From Hydrangea macrophylla (Eukaryota > Streptophyta > Magnoliopsida > Cornales > Hydrangeaceae): DNA of 64,000 nt. The DNA lies in NCBI GenBank assembly GCA_033977485.1, contig CM066991.1, positions 33,043,850 to 33,107,849 of the forward strand, written 5' to 3'. The notes below the pieces were generated by a model, which worked only from the letters and a program-made list of their open reading frames with translations, was not told where the DNA came from and ran no database searches. The position numbers were made by a program, and so were the translations under genes. Shown in pieces: positions 1 through 11,949 of this stretch. Positions within the stretch are counted from its first letter, which is position 1; every line of letters starts with the position of its first letter.

Positions 1-293
1 TTACAAGTTATTCTATATCTTTTTGAGCTTAAAATTGGAAAATTTTGTGGGTGTATTCACTGTAAACCCTCACGAGACAACACTCATCCACTAGGGGAAC
101 CTAGGGGTTTAACGACTTGTTGCATTTTCTAAATGCAACCGCGATTCCTGCGAAAGTGAGTTAGGTAATTTCCATTTTTATTTAGATTAGCTTGCTTTAG
201 TTTAATTTATTTAATTTTAGTCGTTGTAGTAGCAGTTAGATTGTTTTTATTTTTGCTCTATTGCTAGGGACTAGCAATTCGCTAGTTGGGGGT
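1..293 (+). mobile_element. 3' untranslated end of a Ty3 (Athila/Tat-like) retrotransposon
   Basis: No ORF is visible. The stretch ends in the phrase GGGACTAGCAATTCGCTAG followed by a purine tract GTTGGGGGT directly before TGTGACA, the layout expected of a polypurine tract next to a 3' LTR in Athila/Tat-type elements. The rest of the element would lie left of the window. The family assignment is inferred from this junction style only. Confidence 0.45.
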
Positions 294-540
294 TGTGACA
301 AGCGGGGGTATTTGTAAAATACAACCACGCTAAAAGAAGAAAATATGCTGACTTAGTTCACAATTCCCTGTCATTTCTGCACTTTGTGTTACAATGCTAG
401 TTTTTACACAATATGATTAATCGATGATAAGTTGTATTGTTTTGTTTTTATTTGTGCAGATTACTGTTCTTCTGTGTGAAGGAATGAATAGCAAGATAAA
501 AGGAAATGTTTGATCTTGAATGAAAACAATTCAAACATAA

Positions 541-662
541 AAAGTGAAGTTCGAGCGATCGAAGATCCCTCAAGCAATCGAGGTTTCGATCGATCGAATA
601 AAGTTCAAGCGCTCGAGAATTCCAGAAGTTCAATCGATCGAGTGATGTTCGATTGATCGAAT
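541..662. repeat. CGATCGATCG word cluster 1 (LTR, upstream of TATA)
   Basis: About six degenerate copies of TTCGATCGATCGAA-type palindromes occur at roughly 20-bp spacing, ending about 70 bp before the TATA run at 731. The same word occurs in the copia and Tekay-type elements of this window at equivalent positions. Confidence 0.7.
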
Positions 663-730
663 ATGGCTATTATCAGAAACTTACGCGCACGCAACAGAAA
701 GATGTTTATGTAACCCTAGCTTATGATTAT

Positions 731-748
731 CTATATATATATATATAC
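731..748 (+). promoter_or_regulatory. TATA run of the 294-1940 LTR
   Basis: An uninterrupted CTATATATATATATATA tract lies inside the LTR, followed within about 30-80 bp by GT/CT-rich leader-like sequence. It is the best candidate core promoter of this LTR, but a simple TA repeat cannot be excluded. Confidence 0.4.
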
Positions 749-1162
749 ATTTTTGTATACGTCCAGGGGACGTCTCTTTTACTTTTCATCAGTTTAGATA
801 GAGAGATAGAGAGTCTTGTTTTTTTTTTGTAGGTTAAACTTTGGATTATTGCTTGGTTGTTTGAAGATTTCAGTAGTTAATACAAGTGTTTGTGTTCCAG
901 GTTTTCATATTAGTTTTATTTATATTCTGTCAGTAGTTTCAGTAGTTTAAAATCTGAATAGCTCATAGTTTTCTTGTTAGTTTGATATTATCCTTAGTTT
1001 TAGTAGTTTGCATGTTTAAATCACCACCAAACATGACTTTAAAGAATATTTACATTAAAAACTCATCTTTGACACTCTAGACCAGTCTGAGTAGTCCTAG
1101 GGTTGGGAGATCACGATGAAACAGTGATCTCCAGCCTCTGCCATGCATAAGTTTAGAACTTG

Positions 1163-1285
1163 TGCTCGACCGATCGAAGTTAGTTCGATCGATCGAATCC
1201 TGGACATTGTCAAGCGATCGAAACCATTTTGATCGCTCAAAAGATGACGATTCTCGATCGATCAAAAGTGCATCGATCGATCGAG
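1163..1285. repeat. CGATCGATCG word cluster 2 (LTR, downstream of TATA)
   Basis: There are six or seven degenerate units (GACCGATCGAAG, TTCGATCGATCGAA, AAGCGATCGAAA, CTCGATCGATCAAA and others) about 20 bp apart. The cluster starts about 430 bp downstream of the TATA run. Confidence 0.7.
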
Positions 1286-2138
1286 AAGTCTAATTCTTGA
1301 GAAGATCCCCTATAGTATTCCAAGACTTTCTGCTTTAGAGATTCGTTATCAAACTGTCCCCAAATGCTCAGTTTTTCAAAACAGTCTTTGAACTTAAGGC
1401 CTTAAGGCATTTTCTTTCAATATCTTTTGCAAACCACCCTCAATGCTAACACCATTGTAGGTGCGAGACTCAACTATTGATTTAAACCGCTTTCATGTGT
1501 TTCAATTTAACTGTGATGATATAGTCCCGGCCATGAAAGGACTATTGATTCTTTATTTTAAGAGAAATACGGAATACTATAGAGAGATGAACTCCTTAGA
1601 GCTTTAATGTAGGTGCACGGCAGATGGTTAGGTCATTGTGGATTCATGTGATCCCAATGTTCCCTTCTATTAAGTTTAAAAAATTATTTTCAAAATATCG
1701 CTTTAGTTTATAAGCTAATTCGTAATTTAGTTAATTGTTTTACTTTTAGTAGTTGTTAATTGTACAACTACGTGTTCTACACTTACCTCAAATATTAAAT
1801 TTTCTTTTTCTTTTAGAGTTCAATCTAGGTAATTAGTTCTCAACCTTCCCTGTGGGATCGACCTGGTCTTAACCAGATTACTACTTGCATGATCACCTAC
1901 ACTTGGGTGTTGCACAAGAGCGCACAACTTTTTAGTCGTGTCACTCACATCCCTAGCCCCTACTTATAGAATCTCTTACCAACTTGATCTTGGTCTGCGA
2001 ACGATGTGGGACAAAACTGAAAGGCAGCCACAAGTTTGTTATGCAAGTTTTTTTTTCCTGAGATATTTTGGTTTGCACGTTTGGTTTTCTCACTTTCCAT
2101 TTATTTATTCTTTTGGTTATTCTAGTTTTTATTATTTT

Positions 2139-2312
2139 GATTCTCAAATGCTTTTCAAATCACAAATATTTCTCAAATACATGTAATAGTAAAAGATATA
2201 TTGAATTGGATTTCATAATTATTGAAGGTACATCACAATTTTATATGTATTTGAGAAGAATTTTTTTTATGAGAATATTTGGGAAGCATTTGAGATTCAA
2301 AATTTGAGAATC
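2139..2312. mobile_element. Fold-back MITE (CTCAAAT family)
   Basis: The left arm GATTCTCAAATGC and the right arm GAGATTCAAAATTTGAGAATC are imperfect inverted repeats enclosing about 110 bp of AT-rich sequence. The inner arms also share the words CAAATATT and CTCAAAT in inverted orientation. The arms resemble those of the MITE at 3855-4025, so the two may be one family. I could not fix a target duplication. Confidence 0.4.
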
Positions 2313-2374
2313 AGAAGTATTGCATTGTATGTTATATATATAATTCCTATCAATACAATATTTATGTATATATA

Positions 2375-2595
2375 TATGAGCTTTTTCACGAGCCTATTAA
2401 TGAGCTTTTCACGAGCCTACTAACGGGCCTTAATCAAATGTGTTCACGAGCTTCCATTTGTGCTTAAGCTTGGCTCGTTTATTAAACGAGCTTGGTATCG
2501 AGTTTGGCTCATTTATTAAACGAGCCGAGCCAAGTCGAGCCGAGCCAAGCCTCGAGCCCTTGTTGAGCGGCTCAGCTCGTATGCATCCCTAGTCT
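2375..2595. repeat. GAGCC/CGAGC-rich dispersed repeat
   Basis: The words CACGAGCCT, GGCTCGTTTATTAAACGAGC and GAGCCGAGCCAAG recur here, and the segment ends GCATCCCTAG. This word pattern is typical of hAT-type non-autonomous elements in plants whose terminus reads CTAGGGATGCATACGAGC on the minus strand. The opposite terminus was not found, so it is probably truncated. Confidence 0.4.
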
Positions 2596-2599
2596 TAAC

Positions 2600-3770
2600 T
2601 TTTAATGAATTCGTAGTCCTTAGTGGGTGGTATGTATAGTTGCAATACATACTTGATGGATTCACCTATATGAGTGTGGAAGTGGGGTCGCTTCCTATGA
2701 GAACTTAGGCAGGTTCTCTAGAGCACTCATGAAATCCAGGTAAGGCGCATGGTCAAAACGTGCCAAACCGCGTTAACAACCTTGTTTGATCAAAGTGTAT
2801 TGTGGGTAATAAGTACTTTGATTCACATAAAGAAATAAGGTTCATAGCAATTTTAATTTTACCGATTTTCCGTGAATCAATTCTTATTTTCCTAAGTGTT
2901 GGTTCATAGTCCAATAGACACCATCACTGATGCAATACACTAAAGTGATCGATCGTTCCTTCTAAAAATTTGTCTTTTAAAAATATTGGGGATTGTTGTA
3001 ATTTGTAGTTCAAATTGGGTGTTTTTCAAAGCCAAACACTTTCTCTATCTACATCTCTCTAGTTGTTGTAAGTCTCTTTAATGTGTGAAAGGGACACCCT
3101 TGTCCCACTTGCTCATGAAGAGAGAGTTGGAAGGGTCTATATAAGATTTGTGAATATGGGCTTAATAATAAGTTAGCACATGTGCACTCTCACGAGCACG
3201 TGAGCCAAGCCCAAGTCCAATGGAAAATTAGGTTTCGTTTTGGAAATAAATTAACTGGGCACGTCATGTCTAAGTCGCGTGCAGGGGGGGTGCAAATCCC
3301 GGCCTCCAAGCCTCGTGGGCTCACCCAGTTGGGCTTAGTTTTACAATTTATTTTTTATAAATCTTTCCTTTTGAGTTTCTGTCCAAATTCATTCCATTAA
3401 TAATGATTTACCAAATCAAATTTATATTTAACTGTTATATATTTTGGCATAAAAAATCACACGTTTTATTTTCTCAAGGGATTATATCGGAGCTATACAA
3501 CTATATAAGGATGAGTCTGGTTCGTCAGTTTACACACAGAATAAACTCATTCTCTCTTCTAGAAATCACCTCTCTGATTCCTCTATTTTCTTCTCTGTTT
3601 AAACAATCGCTATTTATGCAAGGCTGTTCTGTGCCCCTTGTTCAACGAGTGCACGTTAACAAGGACGATGTTGCATAATCCTAGAGGATAAATCGCTGAG
3701 ACCTAACTGTACCGAGACAAGATCTCTGAGGGGTGAAAATTACTCTTAAGGACAGTGTTTTCAACATGAC
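2600..3770 (+). mobile_element. Probable Ty1/copia-type LTR relic
   Basis: There is no coding sequence. The stretch has a TCTATATAAGAT box near 3137, a second ACTATATAAGGAT box near 3500, a CT-rich leader with TTCTCTCTTC, and near 3690-3745 the phrase CTGAGACCTAACTGTACCGA followed by GACAAGATCTCTGAGGGG. Such phrases suggest an old promoter-bearing LTR. I could not define TG..CA ends or a partner copy, so boundaries are approximate. Confidence 0.35.
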
Positions 3771-3854
3771 TCAGTCAAACTCTTTGATCCGATTTATAAA
3801 GTATTTTCATTCATAGCAGCATCTATTTCTAATTATTTTTCTAACAAATTCTAC

Positions 3855-4025
3855 GAATAATGCTATGTTTTTCACATTTGAATCCCAAATTTGCTTCTCA
3901 AATATTTTGCTAGTTGTACATGGAGTGATAGGTGGTAGTACCGATCATTGTTACAATATGTGGTACAACTGTTAAATCATTTAAAAACAAAATTTGAGAT
4001 TCAAATTTAGAACACAGCATTACTC
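3855..4025. mobile_element. MITE, possibly Mutator-like
   Basis: The 171-bp element has terminal inverted repeats of about 37 bp: left GAATAATGCTATG..., right (reverse complement) GAGTAATGCTGTG..., both continuing into TTTGAATCYCAAATTT. The flanking 9-mers AAATTCTAC and AAATACTAA match at 7 of 9 positions, compatible with an aged 9-bp target duplication. Confidence 0.55.
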
Positions 4026-4140
4026 AAATACTAAGCTTGATCTCCTTGGATCTTCCACTCAACTTGTTTGTATTATTTTAACAGATTTTGTACATTCAAT
4101 GAGATGCTTTAACTTTTGAAGTAAAAAGTAACTCTTCATA

Positions 4141-4400
4141 GTCCAAATTAAATTTTACTTGTTTTGAAGGTGGTTATCCAATTGAGTACAGATGCCATTG
4201 AGCCTCTAGCTTAGTATCAATTAACAAATTTTTTCCCATGAATGAATTAGTGATATTTATAAATCCATCAAAAATGGACTAAATAGTTCAATCATGTCTT
4301 TGTAAATACAAGGTTCAGTCTCACTATCATTTCTACTATGGTTTTTAATGAAATCGTGCATCAATGCATCATGCTGGTTTGACGATTAACATATTTTTAG
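4141..4400 (+). repeat. Diverged direct repeat, copy A
   Basis: The segment aligns in the same orientation with 21690-21880 plus 22453-22515. Shared phrases include CCTCTAGCTTA, GTATCAATTAACAA, AATGGACTAAATAGT and CTCACTATCATTTCTA. It marks the unoccupied form of the site that carries a SINE and a MITE in copy B. Confidence 0.6.
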
Positions 4401-4925
4401 AACAAAAGAACTGTAATGTTTTTTTAACACAAAAGAACAAAAACCTACATAACCATAAGAGATTCTTCATTTAGTTCACACTTAAATGTTGTAGGATATG
4501 TTCTCTTTTTATGATTATTAATAGGTCTTAGTGATAAAAATCCAAATACTAAAAAGTAAACCCTAAAAGATTTTAGAACTTTAATTTAAAAGGGTGCAAA
4601 AAGTTATTAATTTTTATAGGTTTGTGTGTTCTGCATTTTAAGATTTTGCTTCTGTGACTCATGTAAAATGCGTTTCTGCACACTTTTTGTTTAGGGAGTT
4701 TTTCCTGATTCTGCTCCGTTTGGGCAGAAAATCAGTATTTATGTAGCAGTTTTTATTATGTTTTAAATGTTTAAAATTGGTGGATTATGCTTCTTAGTGG
4801 ATTTCATATTCGTGATTATGTTCTCATCTAAATTTAAGTGTAGCTATGTGAAATCCCATATGAGGTTGGTCTTCGTGAAACTTGTGGCTATGTGAACAAG
4901 ATATGGGCCTTAAGAGTTTCTAATT
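4401..4925. other. Non-coding stretch of unknown origin
   Basis: The stretch is AT-rich with no ORF, LTR boundary or repeat that I recognise. It separates the copy A repeat from the abrupt start of the truncated retrotransposon pol near 4926. Confidence 0.3.
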
Positions 4926-7338
4926 ATGTCTTTCAGATTAACTAATAACCCAGTCGTGTTCATTATAGTATTCATTGACGATATCCTGATTTACTCTAAG
5001 ATAGAGGAAGAGCAAAGAGACATCTACAGATTGCTTTACAGATATTACGAGACAATCAGTTATATGCAAAGTTCAATAATTGTGAATTTTAGCTATGGAA
5101 AGTCAAATTTATGGGACATGTGATTTCTCAGGATGGTATCTCGGTAGACTCATCTAAGATCGATGCAATCTTGAGCTGGAATAGGCTAACCAATGTAACA
5201 AAAGTTACGAGTTTTCGTGGTCTAGCTAAGTATTATCGGACGTTCGTGGAAGGATTCTCCAAGATTGCAGGACCATTGACAAACTTGGCAAGAAAGGAGA
5301 TGAAGTACGAGTGGACAGATAAGCACGAGGGTGCATTCCAGGAGTTAAAAGAAAGATTGGCCTCTGCACCGGTATTGGCAATACCTAAAAGTGGAGAGAG
5401 ATTTATAATCTATAGTGATGCATCGCACCAAGGACTTGGATGTGTGCTTATGTAAGATGGGAATGTGATTGTGTATGGATCGAGACAATTAAAGCCACAT
5501 AAGAAGAATTATCCTACGTATGACTTGGAGTTAGCAGCAATAGTGTTTGCTCTGAAGATATGGCGACACTATCTATATGGAGAAAAGTTCAACCTATTTT
5601 TTGACCACAAGAGTTTGAGATATCGGTTTTCTTAGAAGGAGTTGAACATATGACAACGGAGATGGATGGAGCTACTCAAGGATTACAACTTTTCATTGCA
5701 ATACCATCCGGGTAAGGAAAATATAGTGGCCAATGCTATAAGTCGTCGACCTCAACTAGTGATTGCTGCTCTATTGATACGAGAATAGCGAGTATTAGAG
5801 GTTTTAGCTAAATTCTATCTTTAGCCAATAGAAGAAACGGACAACATCTTGGATGTCTTGTTATACAACCAATTCTGATTAGACGAATCATAGAGGCTCA
5901 ACAAACAACGAAAAATTTGAAGTTGTGGTTTACAAATATGTCAACAAAGGAACCAGAGGTCTGGAGTATTGGTTCAGATGGAGCTCTAAATGTAAGGGTA
6001 GACTCTATATGCATGATACGGATAACCTCAGAAAGGATGTTTTGGATGAAGCACACAAGTCCCGAATATTGGTTCACCCTAGAGGTACAAATATTTACAA
6101 GGACTTGAAAAGGAATTTTTGGTGGGAAAGAATAAAGAGAGAAGTAGCTGAGTATATAGCTCAATGTCTTACTTGTAAACAAGTGAAGGAGGAACACTAG
6201 AAACCACCTAAACTTCTATAACCGCTGTCGATTCCCCAATGGAAATAGGAACACATAACTATGTATTTCGTGGTAGGTTTGTCGAAGTCTCAGCAAAACC
6301 ACGATGCTATTTGGGTAACAATGGATAGAGTCATGAAGACAATACATTTTATCACCTACAATATGACGTACCCAGTAGAACGATTGAGCTAGATATATTT
6401 TCAACAAGTCATGCGACTACATGGCATACCAGCCTCAATTGTGCCAGATCGAGATTCATGATTCACTGTAAATTCTAAAAAAGACTTCAAACAACGATGG
6501 GAACTACGCAGAACTTGAGTTTAGCTTTTCATCCTCAGACCAATGGACAGACTGAATGAGTCAATCAAGTGATGGAAGACATGCTGTGTGCTTGCATCAT
6601 TAACTTCGAGAATTTGTAGGAGACGCACTTGTCGCTGATAGAGTTCGCGTATAATAATAGCTACCAAGCGAGCATAGGGATGGCGCCGTTTGAATCTTTG
6701 TACGGAAGACCTTACTGATCGCTGCTACGTTGGGCTGAAGTCAAAGATACACAACTTCTTAGGCCAAAAATGGTATAAGAAACCAGCAAAAAGATTCAAG
6801 TTGTACGCGAGAAGATGAAGACGACATAGACCCGACACAAGAGTTATGCTGATAAGCAACACAAAGACTTAGAGTTCACAGTAGGAAATCATGTGCTACT
6901 TAAGGTTTCACCCATTCGAGGCATCATCAATTTTGGTCAGAAGAGAAGCAAGGTGTTGCCATGATTTATTAGATCGTTTGAGATTCTAGAGTGTGTTGGA
7001 AAGGTTGCCTACAAACTTGTATTGCCACTGAAGATGTCATAGGTGCAAAACATTTTTCATATCAATATGTTGAGGAAGTGTGCCTATAATTCATCTCACG
7101 AGATTGATTTCGAGGATATTGAAGTCAATGATAACGTCACATTCAAGGAAGGACCAATACGGATCCTAGATCATGGAATCAAAAAGCTCAGAAACAAAGA
7201 GATCCCATTGGTAAAGATTCAGTGAAAGCATCATGATGAAGGAGAAGCTTCCAGAGATGCGAGAGAACTTTCGTCCTTGTTTTGAACCCTACTTACTTTA
7301 GATTTTGAGAACGAAATCTTTTAATAAGTGGTGGATTA
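4926..7338 (+). pseudogene. 5'-truncated Tekay/Del-type Ty3 pol (RT end, RNase H, integrase, chromodomain)
   Basis: Translation gives, in order, the RT palm (FIDDILIYSK near 4970), RT thumb/connection (SFRGLAKYYRTF, 5210-5240), RNase H (YSDASHQGLGCVLM, 5410-5455; [20 protein letters not shown]), the linker QYHPGKEN near 5700, integrase with an apparently intact HHCC finger (EAHK...H...CLTCKQ, 6046-6185), and a C-terminal chromodomain-type tail (FEDIEVND, 7110; GPIRILD). Gag, protease and the first half of RT are missing, and about 12 residues between the FRLTNNPVVF and FIDD motifs are deleted. Stops and frameshifts occur throughout (e.g. 5453, 5635), so it is dead. Its 3' LTR follows at 7339. 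The family call rests on the motif set and the chromodomain. Confidence 0.85.
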
Positions 7339-7417
7339 TGTAATACCTTGTATTTTTAGTATGTATTAATATAATGAGGTTCTATATACTTGCTTTGACC
7401 ATACTTGTAATATTGTT

Positions 7418-7655
7418 CTCAATCGATTGAAAGTTCTTAAGCGATTGACATTTGGTCTTCTTCAATTGACTGAAGTGGTTTTAAGCAATTAAAGTTGTTT
7501 GGTTTCAAGTGATTGAACCCTTCTTAATTGATCAAAATGCTACTGACATGAATGTAATGATTGCATCCCAGTTCAATTGATCGCACCTATTTCAATCGAT
7601 TGAAAGTCCACCACATGTCCTTAATTAATCGAAGCAGTTTTAATCGATCTAACGC
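7418..7655. repeat. CAATCGATTG-type word cluster upstream of LTR TATA
   Basis: Degenerate TCAATCGATTGAA words (plus AAGCGATTGA, TTCAATTGA, TTAATCGATC) recur every 20-30 bp. The cluster ends about 55 bp before the TATA box at 7711. Confidence 0.6.
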
Positions 7656-7710
7656 GTTTTGATTTTATTCCACAATTCATGCTAGAGATGCCATCTTGCA
7701 CCCTCATATC

Positions 7711-7719
7711 TATATATAT
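7711..7719 (+). promoter_or_regulatory. TATA box of the 7339 LTR
   Basis: CATATCTATATATATG lies 370 bp into the LTR, with a GAGAGAGA-containing leader downstream. It is the expected position of the promoter in this LTR; no transcript evidence is available. Confidence 0.45.
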
Positions 7720-7801
7720 GTCATGTTTGCATGTGTGAAGTTTGTTTTGCCAGAGAAGTTAGAGAGAGATATAGACATAGATATACATACAAACCTCCAT
7801 A

Positions 7802-7806
7802 TATAA
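7802..7806. repeat. Target-site duplication TATAA (left)
   Basis: This identical 5-mer occurs again at 19096-19100, directly after the 3' LTR of the nested element. That defines its insertion into the older LTR. Confidence 0.85.
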
Positions 7807-10028
7807 TGTAACACCTGCTCCTGTGATTAATCGTTAAACGTGATTTAGCATGCATTAACATACATAAATGGTGCTTATTAACACATGTCTAAGTGAGTTT
7901 TAACTCACTAGTTGATTGTGGGTGTACGTCCAGTTTGGGAACCCAATGTTGGCCAATGAGGCAGTCCCAAATTGGGACATGAGTTGAAAAAGTTCTATTG
8001 TGATGGGACAAGGCAGTGGGATCACCCTTATGTGTGTAAATGTTTATTAAGGCATATGTGAAATATTTATATGTTGTTTCGAATATTTTGTTTATTGCTA
8101 GAGACCAATTATGTGGTCATTTGGAATACCTTGGTGAGGACAAATTGAACATGCTACTTAATTAGTAGGCTAGTTAGAAACTTCATAACATTATGTGGGA
8201 CCACTTATGGGACCCACATAAGATAAAGACAAACACTCATTTAAGCTTGGGATAATTTTAGAGAGTTCTATAACTAGCAGGGGTATAATTGCAAAACTTA
8301 TAAAATGTGGGGAGGTAAACTTAGAAACCAAAACCTTGTGATTTACATGTTTGAGGACATGTGTCCTATGACTCACTATGAGTCTTCTTCTTCCTAAGAC
8401 AATACACCAAGATTTACTGAGGAGAGGTTAGGACGAGAATTGACGACGGAATTCGACAATGCTTGCAAAGTCAATCGACGCACCGTTCGACACCCAATTT
8501 CAATTTCGAGACTGGATTCAGACTCATAGTGGTAAGTTCTACATTTTGGTACTAGTTTTATTAAGTTTAATCGTCATTATTTTCGAGACCCAATTCAGAG
8601 TGGTAATCTGTAGTTGGTTGAATTCCTGTAGGATTTGAAATCGGAGTAGATTTGGGCTTTAATTTCACTACTAGGAGCGAATTGCGAAGAGGTGAGTGGT
8701 TTCAATCTTGTTTTTGGATGAGATTCATGGTTATGTTCTTTGGGTGTTAATAACATGCCTGTTTAGCTTAATTACTCATGTTTAGTTATGATTTTGTGAA
8801 AAGCATGATGATATGTTTATGTGAGCATGTTTAGTTGTTTATGTGGGTCAAAGGGAAAGCTCGTATGATTCTGCCATGAGATTGTTTCGTGGTGATGACC
8901 ACTTGTTGCCGACAATGGCATTGGACTGTACGTGTGAGGCGTGGGTCATTGGCTTATGTCATGGATTATCGGGGGAGTCGCAGACGTGCGGGTAGTGGTG
9001 GATGAAATACTTGCTTAAGCGAACATTGATATGTCATCCGCGTGCTTGATTGATATTTCTCACTAAGCATATAGCTTATATATTGTAGTGGTTATTAAAT
9101 AACCATCCTAGGTAAGCACGACCGCGAGAATCTGGGGAGGTGATTTGGGGATCGTGGAGTCGAGAAGACTTATGTATATTGTAGTTTCTTGTTTATAGTT
9201 GTTTTGTGCAGAACTTGCAATCCTGGAGAAATCTGAGTTTGTTCGATTTAACTTGGGTTTTTATTAAAACTTAGTAGATTGTGTTAGTTTCTAGTTTATT
9301 GCTCCAAGACACGAGTAAATGTTGTAACCGGAGCTTAGAATGTTGTTGGTACCTTTCACGTTTTGCCAATATAGTTTGGAGTATGTTGGTTGAGAGTTTG
9401 GGAATTTTAAACTCATGTTTTGGTTTGGTTTTGTATTGAATTGGGGAAGATTCGAGTGTTGTAACATTTGTGGAACTTGTTCAATGTGTAAAACCATGTT
9501 AATATATCTTGGGAATGGTTTAAAATGGTTTTAGAATGATTTTGAAATATTTTTGGGAAAGTTTCTGGTTTGTGAAAGTGTTTGGAATCTGCAGAATAAG
9601 GGAATTTGCTGTAAAAATGAGTTCTGCAGAATCCGGATCAATCCAGGTCTTGTGCAAATAAATCTAGTGCATTTGGAGAGCCAAAAATGAGGTTCTATTA
9701 AAACCGGATCGATCCGATTTTGGGGCGAATCGATCCGCATGTCATTTTGCTGCACGATCGACTTTTACGGAAACAGACATAAATCTCTCTAGAAAACTCA
9801 GTTTCGCGTCTTTTTTTTTTTGCGTTGAAACCGGAACTCAAAAACCTATCTTTTGGTATAAAATTTGCTATACTTTATTAAAACCATTTTTCCCTTGGGC
9901 TTGATTTGTCTAACATTTTGGTATAAATGTGCTTGTTTTCCCTCCTTTTTATTCGTAACTTGTTGTTTGAGGGCCTTGGTGGTGTGCCACATGTCCTAGG
10001 TTCACATGTGTGAATTCAGGGTATAACA
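7807..10028 (+). repeat. 5' LTR of nested Tekay-type element
   Basis: The 2222-bp LTR starts TGTAACACCTGCTCC and ends AGGGTATAACA. It aligns along its whole length with 14789-16119 plus 18150-19095. Near the 3' end, the phrase GGGCCTTGGTGG followed by TGCCACATGTCCTAGG is also shared with the solo LTR inserted at 16120, which shows a common family. Two GGATCGATCC words lie at about 9705-9745. Confidence 0.9.
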
Positions 10029-10033
10029 TTTAG

Positions 10034-10044
10034 TGGTATCAGAG
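10034..10044 (+). other. Primer-binding site, initiator tRNA-Met
   Basis: TGGTATCAGAG lies five bases after the 5' LTR. It is complementary to the 3' end of plant initiator tRNA-Met, the usual primer of chromoviruses of this type. Confidence 0.8.
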
Positions 10045-10251
10045 TAATATGCTTAGAAACTTTGGGATGAGAGACGACGACTTGAGAGTAACGTGTAGAT
10101 ATTATGCCTATAGATGCATCACATGTATGCATATGGTTATTGATGCTATGTTATGATTGTTTAATCATTTATATCATATGATCTATGGCATAGCATGTAT
10201 AGTATTTATGCATATTTGACTGAAAGACAAGAATTTGAGAAAAATGGACCA

Positions 10252-11350
10252 AAACCGAGAACGTGATGCAAGAATGGATCATTTGGTGGACTTGGTACTA
10301 ATTTCGTTGGTGTCATTGGTGATTAAGTGCCACTAGTGGATGTAAGGTATGCGAATCTGAATCCTGAACCAAGGGTGGACCGTGTTATGATTGACCAATT
10401 ATATAAGAGAAAACCGACTCTATTTTATGGGGGTCCGGATCCAATGACAGCTATTTATTGGGTATCGGATATGGAACGAATATTTCGTGCTATAGAATGT
10501 ACCGAAGAACAAAAGATTATATATTCCACTGACACTTTGAAAGCAGTTGACCAGAATTGGTGGGTGAATTTACTTGAACAAGGTAGACCGACCACATGGG
10601 ATAAGTTTGTGGAGGAGTTTTACAAACGATATTTTCCTCAGGCGGCTAAAGCACAGAAGCGCTGGAAATTCATGAATCTCCAACAGGGGGATATGACAGT
10701 GAATGAATATATCTCCAAGTATAGTGAATTGCTTTGATTTGCGAAGGATACGGTGATAACCGAGAAAGACAAAGCTCGAAAGTTTGAAGAGGGGCTAAGG
10801 GATAACATCCAATGTAGGGTGGTACTCATGAATTTGGAATTGTGGCTCAAGTTCATAATGCAGCTCTTATAGCCGAACGAGATATTAACAAATACAAGAA
10901 GGGCCAACAAGGAAAGCGATAAGGTGAAGATAAAGGGAAGGGGCGAGGCTTCTTCAAGAAACCATTTTCACGAGGGCCTAGGTTAGGTTCAGGTAGTCAA
11001 GGTGGAAGTTCATTTTCTGAGGGGACTCGACCATTGTGTCCTACGTGTAATCGCTGACACGGGGGAGTTTGTTAATTGCTAAGCACGTGCAACATTTGTA
11101 AGCAAGTGGGGCATACATCAAAGAATTGTCAGCAAGCTAGATCGCGACTGCCTAGCTCTACGAGATCAATCCCGGATATAAGGGGTAAATGCTTTGATTG
11201 TGGAAACCCGGGACATTTTTCTAAAGATTGTCAAAAGAGGCAACAACAAGGGACAAGCTCTATGGCGTCTAGTGGGGCAAGACCGGGACCATCCACTGAT
11301 AAAGGGAAGCGTGGAGTAGAGGCAAGGGAAGTCTTTTCAACTTACACCGG
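10252..11350 (+). pseudogene. Degenerate gag (capsid and two zinc knuckles)
   Basis: The capsid-type gag domain is read at 10327-10737, with GGPDPMTAIYWVSDMERIF, TWDKFVEEFYKRYFP and NLQQGDMTVNEYISKYSEL. The reading continues past stops at about 10735 and 10860. Two CCHC knuckles follow at 11082-11235, CNICKQVGHTSKNC and CFDCGNPGHFSKDC, spaced as in two-knuckle chromovirus gags. The likely start is ATG near 10244, but a stop at about 10324 interrupts the N-terminus. In an active element the product would be the particle structural protein; this copy cannot encode it intact. Confidence 0.8.
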
Positions 11351-11355
11351 GAAAT

Positions 11356-11720
11356 GTGTCTGCTATGGACTCCGTGGTGTCAGATATATTTTATATTTGT
11401 TCACATCTAGCACGAATTTTGATAGATTCAGGGTCAACACACCCATTTGTCTCGCATAAATTTGTCAAAAATCTAAATACCATGTCGGAACCCTTAGGGT
11501 ATGATCTATCTGTATCGTTACCTCTAAGTAAACCATTAGTGACCTCTTCTGTATTCAAAGCATGTGAAATCGGAGGAGGTTTGACTATTGACTTAATTCC
11601 GTTAACTGTCAACTACTTTGACGTAATCTTGGGCATGGATTGGTTGTCTACAAATTAGGCTACAATTAATTGTGAACAGAAAAGGGTTAATTTTTAGTTA
11701 CAGGGACAAAAAGAGTTTGC
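11356..11720 (+). pseudogene. Degenerate retropepsin-type protease segment
   Basis: ILIDSGSTHPFVS carries the aspartic protease signature D-S-G at about 11412-11450, and VILGMDWLSTN is the second conserved strand of the fold, ending at a stop at 11656. It lies between the gag knuckles and RT as in all Ty3 elements. A second stop follows at about 11697. The catalytic Asp is present, but the polyprotein frame is broken on both sides. Confidence 0.75.
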
Positions 11721-11949
11721 CTTCCAAGGGGCTGGGGTAACAGCGCCACCGTATATCATATCGAAAATTCAGGCTGGGAAGTTGTTGAAAAAGGGTTGTC
11801 AAGGGTTTCTATGTACTGTAATTGATACACGTGTCATAGGGACTCGGGCTGAGGATATTTCAATAGTATGGGAGTTTCCGAATGTATTTCTTGAGGATCT
11901 ACCAGACCTGTTGATCGAGCAGGAGATTGAGTTTACTATTAAAGTAGCA

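Larger units (their letters stand above)
294..1940 (+). mobile_element. Probable LTR of an Athila/Tat-like element
   Basis: The segment starts TGTGACAAG after a polypurine-like tract and ends near GTGTCA. Close to its end, around 1848, is the phrase CCCTGTGGGATCGACC, which is common at the end of Athila-type LTRs. A long TATA run lies at 731-748. Two clusters of CGATCGATCG-type words lie at 541-662 and 1163-1285, one on each side of the presumed transcription start. The partner LTR and the target duplication are outside the window or not visible. Confidence 0.5.

Noticed and set aside
10034..10044. tRNA-like sequence
   Set aside because: Together with 33788, 41181, 58163 and 61148, these are primer-binding sites of LTR elements, complementary only to tRNA 3' ends; no cloverleaf is present.
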